The notes under the pieces: generated by a model
What the model saw: the letters and a program-made list of their open reading frames with translations, nothing else
Told to the model about the DNA's origin: nothing
Databases searched by the model: none
Part shown: positions 7,901-13,520 of the stretch, one piece after another
Layout: each line of letters starts with the position of its first letter
Position numbering within the stretch: position 1 is the stretch's first letter
Made by a program: the position numbers and the translations under genes
IMG/VR virus record: IMGVR_UViG_3300020472_000132
Location: 1 to 28,265 of that record
Length of the DNA stretch: 28,265 bases
Strand: one strand, 5' to 3'
Origin: a virus

Positions 7901-10830
7901 TCTATTACATAATTATCATTACCCTTTGGTTCAATAGAGCCTAATTGCCAATCCCTAATTGATTCAATTAATGTAACATGCTTAGCAGTCAAGTTTGGAT
8001 TCTTTAAAATACCTCCATATATTTCTCTTTTTATACTTTCAACGCTATATCTGTCAAATGTATGTCCTTCCATTTTTAACATATCTATTAAATTTTCAGC
8101 ATGCTCAAAAGGAATTCCGTCTTTATCTATTTTAAGTTTTCCATTAGACCTTCCGACTCCCCATACATCAGCTAACATTGTTAATTGTTCTTCAACTTCA
8201 GTTCTTTTTTCAGATTTTTCAGCCCATTCTTTGTCGGACATCTTTTCTGGTTTAGTAACTGATAGTATATTACCCTCTCTAATAAAATCTTTAGGAGAAT
8301 TCTCACCCAATACTTCAGATAGAACTTCATGTAATCTAGATTCTCTTTGAGTAAAATCAGAAGTCCTTCCCTGAGCTACATTAACTATTTCTGTTTGTTT
8401 TTGTTTTCCCTTATACTGTTTGATTGAATTTAAAAATCCATTTTCATGTATTTCTATCATACCTTTTGGGTAATGCTCGCCAAAATTATTTACTCTTAAA
8501 CTTTCAACTACATTATTAGCTCTTTCTGATATATTACTAGACAACGATTCAAGATTCTCAACTTGCTCAACGTGTCTTCTTTGTCCTACCTGTTGTGGTA
8601 TAAAATCCACTAATCCCATTTCAGCTAATATCTCAACAGTACTTCTAAAATTGTTTAATTCATTATATTTTGGGTCAGTATAATGTCTTCCAAATAACCT
8701 ACCATCATCGTGAAGTCTAGCCATTCTAATTGGCCTATCTATGTCTATTGTTTCTGGCCTTTCAACTTCTAATCCTATTTTTTCAGCAATGTCCATAACA
8801 TATTCTAAATATGTCTTTGCAGAATTTTCAATCGCTGTTTTTTCTACCTCAGTTTTCCATCTATGGATATTCTGTTCAGATAATTTTTCACCTTTAAAAT
8901 GACCATCTAAAAGTTCAATAGATTCTAATTTATTTTTAATATTAGTTAATTCAGATAATGTAAAATCTTCAAGTCTTACATTTTTATCATGCTGACCTTC
9001 TTCGTGTAAAGACCTCGCTTTAAAAGCTTTGTCATATATTTCAAAAGCTTCTAATACAATTTTAAATTCCTGAGTTAATGTTTGAGTATCTTTAACAGCA
9101 GTTGCTGGAGCTTCCCAATCTTTTCCTCTTTGTTTTCCACCTGCTTGTTCAAAAATCATTTCTAATGATTTAATATTTTCATTTCCAAGAACTCCTGTAT
9201 ACACAGATGCTTCAGACATGTCTTCTCTAAATGAGGAAGCCCATACTTTATAATTTGAAGAATCCATACCAAGATATTCTAGAACTCTTAATCTTTCTTC
9301 AGTACCACTACCAACATGTTTATGAGTTGTTTGAACTATTGGTTTTTTTATTTTTGTAAAATAGTTACCTACTAAAAAATGAGCTAATAATTCTTCTGGT
9401 TCATGATGCCCCAATCCTCCAACATTTACAATATCCATAATAGCACCAGAACTAAAATAAAGACCTCCAACAAGCATTCTTCCAGTGGAAGCTACAAAAT
9501 CTTCACCAGCTTCTTTGTAAAACCCTTTCCACATTTTATCCACATCAACTTTATTGTATATTGCTTTTATAGCTGCTATAGCTTCGTTTCTATCTATATC
9601 AACATCGCCTGGTCTTCTCCTAGATGCTGATTTACCAATTCCAAGCATAGATTTTGAATCGGATAAATAACTATCTTTACTTAATATTCTCAAAACTGAA
9701 TTTGCTTCTTCAGATGTCATTTTATCAAAATCACCTTGTTTCATCTTCTTTTTAACAGATGGTATTACTCTCCATAATTTTTTAACTTGCTGAGCTATAT
9801 GAACTTTACCACCACCACCTATAGCTTCTACACCCGGTAAGAATAGTGAAAATACAACAGCATCTTTAATTGCTTTACCCGGTTCAAAATCTTTTTCTCC
9901 AGCTATTGCATAAACGCCATCTTGAATTAAATTGTATGTTGCAAAATTCATACTTAAATCAGCCCATTTAGCAGCGTACCCAGCTATCATTTCTTTATGC
10001 TTATTAGTTAATGTTCTGCCTAATTTATTTTCAACATATCTACCAAGAGTGTTAATGTGAACACCTCTCGATTTTAATCCATCAGTTGTTGCCTTTACAA
10101 TTTGGGCTAGGTCTTCAGTTTTAGCAGTTGGAAAAGCTTGTTTTAAAGATTTTGCCAATCCACCCATTACTTGAGCTTCTACTTTGTTAATAGCTTCTAA
10201 AGAAAGTTCGTATGAATTAATTGCACCGGGAGGAGGAGGCCCACCTCTCCAATTTGCAAACCATTTACTTTCTCCCTTAATAATAGGTTCATCAAATCCT
10301 TTCTTTAAAGCTTCTGAAACTTTATCTACAGAACCAACATTACGAGCTCCTTCTGCTTTTGCTCCTAATTCGATAGCTTTAGAAGTAACTCTACCAGTCC
10401 CAGCTTTTATTACTTGACTACCAGCTAGCCTTATACCCTTACTAACCCATTTCATAGGGCTTATAAATCCAGCAGCTTGGCCAAATACTTCTCCCATTTT
10501 AGCAACACCTTCAGTCCCCTCTTGATAAGGTTTCCATCCAGTTGCCCCTTCTAATAGAAAACCGGGTATATCAAAAAGAGCAGTGTCTACAAATCCCCAT
10601 ACACCAGCTCCGACTGCGTGATGTAATCCACTAGCTTTATCCCCTTCTTTAAGATGACTTACATCATAGGGTTTTTTATCTCCTACGCTTGCAAATAAAT
10701 CTTCATATAAAGTTCTTTGAGTTTCTTCACCCTCTCTCTGAACTGGCAATGAGGGAGTTGTTGTAGATATTTTTTCTCTATCTCTTCTTAAATCATCAAG
10801 AAGTCTTTGAGTTAATGTGTCTAATGCCAT
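1948..10830 (-). CDS. 2960-aa giant protein with DFDVD motif; candidate virion RNA polymerase (double-psi beta-barrel type)
   Basis: Candidate injected RNA polymerase that would transcribe early phage genes from a single chain. Seen: DFDVD at residues 2137-2141 preceded by QA and followed by AM; RMP at 2098-2100; a VGVHRVEGF stretch between them. In E. coli beta' the order is RQP (R425), about 35 residues, then NADFDGDQM, so order and spacing agree (39 here). The three Asp would hold the catalytic Mg2+. A possible first barrel with candidate lysines lies near 1930-1995 (KKLSHEDGFGK at 1983-1993), and a possible bridge-helix-like segment at 2203-2225. Residues 1-500 hold glycine-rich hydrophobic stretches (about 70-95, 323-340, 450-490) and GGPPPPG near 196-202; the middle is helical and Glu/Lys-rich. 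Known family: gp66 of crAss-like phage phi14:2 is a virion-packaged single-chain polymerase. G-to-V in DFDGD is a departure from the cellular form, though I recall DFDV/ID in giant phage proteins. The start overlaps the previous stop as TAATG. The gene call is near certain; the function is about 0.65. Confidence 0.93.
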   Translation of the reverse strand: MALDTLTQRLLDDLRRDREKISTTTPSLPVQREGEETQRTLYEDLFASVGDKKPYDVSHLKEGDKASGLHHAVGAGVWGFVDTALFDIPGFLLEGATGWKPYQEGTEGVAKMGEVFGQAAGFISPMKWVSKGIRLAGSQVIKAGTGRVTSKAIELGAKAEGARNVGSVDKVSEALKKGFDEPIIKGESKWFANWRGGPPPPGAINSYELSLEAINKVEAQVMGGLAKSLKQAFPTAKTEDLAQIVKATTDGLKSRGVHINTLGRYVENKLGRTLTNKHKEMIAGYAAKWADLSMNFATYNLIQDGVYAIAGEKDFEPGKAIKDAVVFSLFLPGVEAIGGGGKVHIAQQVKKLWRVIPSVKKKMKQGDFDKMTSEEANSVLRILSKDSYLSDSKSMLGIGKSASRRRPGDVDIDRNEAIAAIKAIYNKVDVDKMWKGFYKEAGEDFVASTGRMLVGGLYFSSGAIMDIVNVGGLGHHEPEELLAHFLVGNYFTKIKKPIVQTTHKHVGSGTEERLRVLEYLGMDSSNYKVWASSFREDMSEASVYTGVLGNENIKSLEMIFEQAGGKQRGKDWEAPATAVKDTQTLTQEFKIVLEAFEIYDKAFKARSLHEEGQHDKNVRLEDFTLSELTNIKNKLESIELLDGHFKGEKLSEQNIHRWKTEVEKTAIENSAKTYLEYVMDIAEKIGLEVERPETIDIDRPIRMARLHDDGRLFGRHYTDPKYNELNNFRSTVEILAEMGLVDFIPQQVGQRRHVEQVENLESLSSNISERANNVVESLRVNNFGEHYPKGMIEIHENGFLNSIKQYKGKQKQTEIVNVAQGRTSDFTQRESRLHEVLSEVLGENSPKDFIREGNILSVTKPEKMSDKEWAEKSEKRTEVEEQLTMLADVWGVGRSNGKLKIDKDGIPFEHAENLIDMLKMEGHTFDRYSVESIKREIYGGILKNPNLTAKHVTLIESIRDWQLGSIEPKGNDNYVIEILDRKSVEQALSEQYSSTSPEYKEFIRKYDEIVKEIDPLIGSQIEFSKTASFERLDNIDMSINAIHRETAGFQKRNLQEIDMIRESIHRDVDSVQGIAKLFDIIYKPREEGQVGERERQLMDSPERLDNALKQIEVLKNNPPELIRELEWGKTLDILAEGLVSEQQQSRIENAVKSPAEAINNIMLEQASTLGRTNKVLEEIIFDLQNNSRDRIAFEERKGRLLSRLRNHFKDTPLETESREARDLNAMLRIYAKSNRIGEAIKILESSHQAWKSSVSEEKYFETQEKIREAMDDYASYNVEKGEIALSASGLSNKYGRYSDAMKHDAFNSRLESLKESLNVFESEPNKLNREILQQRKQDIRNDVSEALINKHGEGTEGYQREWSEFLQVVYPQIINNQMGRESVGSLRLSVGFGGKPTLSLDKVTVGSGLINDFKREMKELGIDVMYLESTGVHQGRKVDINTIPKIEEIIQRAKIQDSSQETILRHLKGLEIENRNDVNIEPFREPVRIVVSQNSSLVIPRDQAAGVLNTKFREWYNSKLEWYEANGMRSEINNFKNLYDHILERTEKSATNQEIKSMVRALYFDKVSSNKFDEMVAASKNEGQLKTLSSSFFKYVGLAEATGAKVQASESFLREIVLDAKQEPAILNERQSESISSYLDNPNLKVVGIRDEMKDSNGKLTGPLSAEKIVLEELKRMKDNGYEGYNKEMVELAEKRLSSLNSSSINAQSFISHRLADLLYLMKGRRTEEGNKYGTAGVKPTGWFSREGESILLKTNFIYDPVIADSMGKKGVDILTTESAAKAFNKEMVEINKGEYDSLSSKNVENLAEIAIGKSESKHEAVMKLEDIYLGKVEDRKGLTSVTYSFSDFLNKEGFQSYKEFGRYSETLNDGLRNLGELVLGAGDRHGVARHLTNALKEKNELIEDSGQGLTVKLLESGIDPNSPIIHQELKRMMLDNLMSNLRKPKATGASYSILTPYVNGTIPIYRENPNTGVKELIKAGGKKLSHEDGFGKDAVINNFDTIQYLISSPSVKSKTRRDIRLGKEKGEWVLYDPLGEAKITDRNIQQEINKIENIQKSMETEYNKPLFGQLHNNLRDHNLKNQFDKNNRIYLSSLSLRMPNLGGDVGVHRVEGFYRREQGNIVGVNVFDIAQIHQADFDVDAMFSYNMSPSKMGKELHKFAGHSIEAYQFPSIETPLNFFETSNSSGRAGSRTQHGDSFDAHNKMFLQSKANFGAVKKLSTSLSGILRFNETADNFTISLKDMGITHAKGTKEVSEFLQTYKNVLQSIIDSAKRPNFAGASPSEQITRYLLFGEKPELYNLTPEMEKNFGMENFNGFFKGFDKIKNPQQQEILKSSILEFIRQMNKPQRLLTDVFDVSGRRPPSSEEIQKIRGDYYDFAANPNKYIYDSLSFKYRGTSPENVKMREALNRMFFGKKYADLTLDMKKLKAFRKENGYKSLIPTESIFNIPPTMNREFMGSTVAGGLVMELSQSKKSFNGFTQSRSPKGDKAFMEAGRAIENLDILLSISGDSRIAEKLNESDGIFEGGWYDKFYKNLRNGQDIGVKSLERYALLQESFRIEKQSLQNFVNKAGKHLDLSHHRAKRKITHIEHISEHLRDLESSMVQKVIKNPQDFKKTSERLNIRRFNLSKSSKGGYINNNGNNLMFVYKKTKNQNGLTRFQEVGYVKSGSRKWYGKGDYYVMKNPITSQPIKTSEALDGWAMLEATGDVQIGHLGFRNEGQMSRFVLEKENLQKTLGAMASETFRFNKKNPNAQENWVLDRALEDAMVKVFMDRWTNPERRKSEINLDNNQVTDLVRFMMKPDPVFNSYVTAGGAKLPVVKVNKRMFKAMSRWLVNNGHADTLNRIASIYGKDYRRRYDNVLSDTVTDAFTSQLYRSRKSKQLDDPLFDLALDRGYLHDPAFRHHYGTEIESMSSRARKRYDENGDLQFVKERGTYEKIQNNLEYYIGEKDLVKRIEKEC

Positions 10831-11909
10831 TATCTAGGTGAAAGCAGGTCTAACCCCTGTCCTATATCGAATTTTTTCCTTGTTAATCCGTACTCACCCC
10901 TTAAATCAATATTGAGTTGTTTTAAATCAGCTATATCTCTTCCAAGAGCGTCTACTCTTTGATTAATTGCAGATTTTATAGCATCTTGATGTTCAACTCT
11001 TTCAGCTAATGCAGTTGGTATAGACTGACCCAAACTAGTAAGGTCATTTGCTTGTTGGATATACTCATCTAAAGCATCTAAATCTTTAAAGCTATCATTA
11101 AGATGTTGTTGCTTTGTTTGTAATTTAGACTCAACCATTCTAAGTTGCGAAGCTGGGTCATTACTCCATTCAACTTCAGTTTCTTTGCTAGTAGGTGGTT
11201 GTTTCGTTTTTACTTCTTTTTCTAAATTCTCAATAGCTTTTTGGGTAAAGGTAAAATCTTTTTGTAGCTGATAATCTCCTTTCATAAAACCTTCAGTCTC
11301 TTCTAATAAATCAGCTTCTACTTTTTGAGCAGAAGTCATGCTATTTAATACGTCCATAACTTCTTCATTGTCTCTCATATCAGCAGATATATAATTCATC
11401 TTTTTTAAAGCTTCTATTAATTTATAATCCTTAGTCCCCTTTCTAGGCATGGTACCCTTATTAGCCATCTCACCAATAGGAGATAATAACTCCATTAATG
11501 GGTCAGCATCTTTAGCGGTGTATAAAGCCCAAGTTGCAGATACAAGTCGACTAGCTGTTTCTTTATCTATGCTATCCTTTCCTAATACCCCCGGCCAATA
11601 TGATTTATCATACATAGCATCAACAGCGTCTGTCATTCCTGTGTCTTTATCATGATGAGATGAATAAAGACCAGCTAACCCAGATTGAGTAATAAATTTA
11701 TTAGCAGCTTTTAACTTTAAACTGTCATTAGTCCCTTTCATTATCTCCAAGTTCTTTGCCATTGTTTGCATATCAGTCATTCTTTTTGACTGGGAATATT
11801 GCATTATTTGTAAAGCTTGCTGAACGTCAGATTTATCTTGAGCTTGCTTATATTGTAATATTCTATTTAAAGATTGTAATACGTCAGAACCGTATGGATT
11901 TACTGCCAT
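10830..11909 (-). CDS. Internal virion-type coiled-coil protein (359 aa)
   Basis: No family recognised. The protein is hydrophilic and largely helical, with Gln/Lys/Asp-rich stretches. The N-terminal 60 residues (ILQYKQAQDKSDVQQALQIM region) and the C-terminal half (from about residue 225, many heptad-like Leu/Ile positions) look like coiled coils. There is no signal peptide or TM segment. I chose ATG at 11909 because it forms a TAATG overlap with the 220-aa gene; an ATG four codons upstream (11921) gives 363 aa but overlaps by 13 bases. The stop overlaps the start of the giant polymerase-like gene (TAATG). Position between the nozzle and the giant proteins, together with helical composition, suggests an inner-core or ejection protein analogous in place to T7 gp15. 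That comparison rests on synteny, not sequence. Confidence 0.85.
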   Translation of the reverse strand: MAVNPYGSDVLQSLNRILQYKQAQDKSDVQQALQIMQYSQSKRMTDMQTMAKNLEIMKGTNDSLKLKAANKFITQSGLAGLYSSHHDKDTGMTDAVDAMYDKSYWPGVLGKDSIDKETASRLVSATWALYTAKDADPLMELLSPIGEMANKGTMPRKGTKDYKLIEALKKMNYISADMRDNEEVMDVLNSMTSAQKVEADLLEETEGFMKGDYQLQKDFTFTQKAIENLEKEVKTKQPPTSKETEVEWSNDPASQLRMVESKLQTKQQHLNDSFKDLDALDEYIQQANDLTSLGQSIPTALAERVEHQDAIKSAINQRVDALGRDIADLKQLNIDLRGEYGLTRKKFDIGQGLDLLSPR

Positions 11910-12571
11910 TATGAGAACCATCCTTGATTAGCTTGTTTGTCAGCTAATTCTTTTTCCATCATTAATCTACTTTTTTCACCTCTTATTCTAGACTTTTCAG
12001 TTTCTTGAAATTCTGTTATAGTAGCCATGTCTTCTCCAAGTTTACCCATAAGTCCTTCCATTCCAGATGTATGCGTAGCTGCAATTCTTTTATATTGAGT
12101 AGATTCTTTTTCTTTGGCTGTCCCAGATACTGCCATATTACTTTTTTTAACAATGTTTTGTAATTCTTTATTTGTGTCGGCTATTGTAGTATCCATTTGA
12201 AAAGAAAAATCTCTTTTGTCTTTTTCATGTTGTTGAAGTGCTAAATCTTTTCTAGCTCCAACTGCAGTTTCTAAATTCTTTTCAGCGGATTCTAAATCAT
12301 TAATACCTTGTTGAGCATATTTAGAAGTTGTTCTTGCAGTACTTTTTTGAGATTGATTTTGTTTATGAGTTTGATATAGACTTAAACCAAATCCCAAAGC
12401 TGTAAAAGGGTCAAAGTATTCTTTTAATCCAGTCTCAGGGTTAGTTGTTCCAGAGCCGCCTAAAGATTTAAGTAAATCCCTTTCTTGTTTATTGACATGA
12501 ACTAATTCAGTATCTCCAAATCTTCCCTTTTTTGCAGTATTGGATAAATGTTTAGTTGCTATCGTTGCCAT
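11909..12571 (-). CDS. Internal virion-type protein with RFGDTELVHV...GGSGTxNPxTGL N-terminus (220 aa)
   Basis: Residues 17-50 carry RFGDTELVHV and then GGSGTTNPETGLKEYFDPF, a motif I remember from phage virion proteins in which GDT-(hydrophobic)-H is followed by a GG-GT-NPxTGL block. A short glycine/Phe hydrophobic stretch (FDPFTALGFGLSLY) follows. The rest, from about residue 70, is Lys/Gln/Glu-rich and helical. The architecture (short N-terminal hydrophobic part, long helical tail) resembles small ejection proteins such as T7 gp14, but no homology is claimed. AAAAGG lies six bases upstream of ATG, and the stop of the preceding gene is two bases away. The last codons form TAATG with the next gene. 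It is probably part of the DNA-ejection assembly. Confidence 0.85.
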   Translation of the reverse strand: MATIATKHLSNTAKKGRFGDTELVHVNKQERDLLKSLGGSGTTNPETGLKEYFDPFTALGFGLSLYQTHKQNQSQKSTARTTSKYAQQGINDLESAEKNLETAVGARKDLALQQHEKDKRDFSFQMDTTIADTNKELQNIVKKSNMAVSGTAKEKESTQYKRIAATHTSGMEGLMGKLGEDMATITEFQETEKSRIRGEKSRLMMEKELADKQANQGWFS

Positions 12572-12573
12572 TG

Positions 12574-13299
12574 TTAACCTTTTTTATTAAGACCACTGGT
12601 CTGTATAACATTTTCGCCTTCTTCATCTGGATTATAATCAGTTGTGTTTAAAATATCTTCATTCCAATCTACATCATCAAACATTGTATCAACATCTAAA
12701 TCTAAATCATTATCTTCATTTTTAACTTTTTTATCATTTGAAAGATTGGATAAAGACTTTTTTATTTTATCTACAAAATTTGGTTTATTTTTATTTGGAT
12801 TATCTTTTTCATCACTTACTGGAGTAACATCCCCACCAGATAAATCTACAGATTCAACATTTTGTTTTAATTCACTTGCTCCTAAAATTTCATCGCCCTT
12901 TATTACGATACCTGCCCTAGATAAGCTATGTACTTTACCAGATTCATCTTGAAAATGATACAACTTTTCTTCCCCACTTAAATAATCCCAAGCTTTCTTT
13001 AAAACATTTCTATCATCTGGTAATTCAACTTCTTTTATTCCTTCGCTTTTTACATATGCGTCTTTTCTTTTTTCAAATTTCTTTTTTTCTTTAATGCCTC
13101 CATGTATAGTAGAACCAAGTTCTAAAGCAGTACCCACAGTTGCAAACATTGCTGATAAATTTTGTTGTTTTATCTGTCCAAGAGCTTGGGATTTATCAAT
13201 ACCCGTTCTTGCAGTTGAAAGAGCATCCGCTAATGAAGAGCCGTATTTACCAGCACTTTTACCAGCAGCTAGATGTGCAGAATATAAATTTTTAGCCAT
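12574..13299 (-). CDS. Virion-associated hypothetical protein, acidic C-terminus (241 aa)
   Basis: Not assigned to a family. The first 70 residues are Ala/Gly/Ser-rich, with a moderately hydrophobic helix (LSAMFATVGTALELG) before a basic KEKKKFEKRKD segment. The middle (about 95-145) looks globular (WDYLSGEEKLYHFQDESGK). The last 65 residues are strongly acidic and low in complexity (NEDNDLDLDVDTMFDDVDW), consistent with a disordered tail. No clear Shine-Dalgarno is visible before this ATG; the upstream sequence is AT-only for about a dozen bases. A 14-codon mini-ORF spans the gap and ends inside this start (see 13292-13336). Context suggests an inner virion or ejection component. Confidence 0.85.
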   Translation of the reverse strand: MAKNLYSAHLAAGKSAGKYGSSLADALSTARTGIDKSQALGQIKQQNLSAMFATVGTALELGSTIHGGIKEKKKFEKRKDAYVKSEGIKEVELPDDRNVLKKAWDYLSGEEKLYHFQDESGKVHSLSRAGIVIKGDEILGASELKQNVESVDLSGGDVTPVSDEKDNPNKNKPNFVDKIKKSLSNLSNDKKVKNEDNDLDLDVDTMFDDVDWNEDILNTTDYNPDEEGENVIQTSGLNKKG

Positions 13300-13336
13300 A
13301 TATATTTAAAGTTTTACGATTTAATTTACCAAACAT
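13292..13336 (-). other. 14-codon mini-ORF bridging two genes
   Basis: An ATG two bases after the TAA of the 60-aa gene opens a 14-codon frame whose TAA lies within the first codons of the 241-aa gene (ATGGCTAA). The predicted peptide starts MFGKLNRKT. It may serve only to carry ribosomes across the one gap in this block where the downstream gene lacks a clear Shine-Dalgarno, or it may be chance. No strong ribosome site precedes it. Confidence 0.25.
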
Positions 13337-13337
13337 G

Positions 13338-13520
13338 TTACGCTTTATCTAATGCTTTCTTATAAAGAACTCCGTTACTTTTTACATACTCAACAACACC
13401 TTCAGTTGTTCTTCTTATCTCAGGAATTCCTTCTTTCATTTCTACTAAAACAGGAACTCCATTCCTGACTTGTATTCTTTCTTGTTTTTTGTGTAATGCG
13501 ATACGTTCTTGTCTTGTCAT
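13338..13520 (-). CDS. Small nozzle-linked hypothetical protein (60 aa)
   Basis: Starts in an ATGA overlap with the stop of the 896-aa nozzle candidate, so it is probably translated by re-initiation. Residues 1-20 are charged and helical (MTRQERIALHKKQERIQVRN). Residues 20-60 alternate Gly and beta-prone residues (NGVPVLVEMKEGIPEIRRTT, then EGVVEYVKSNGVLYKKALD). The Glu-Gly-x-Pro ... Glu-Gly-Val-x-x-Tyr-x-Lys layout is one I recall from short beta-structured segments of phage fibre and adhesin proteins. The function is unknown. Tight coupling suggests a minor tail or nozzle component. Confidence 0.8.
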   Translation of the reverse strand: MTRQERIALHKKQERIQVRNGVPVLVEMKEGIPEIRRTTEGVVEYVKSNGVLYKKALDKA

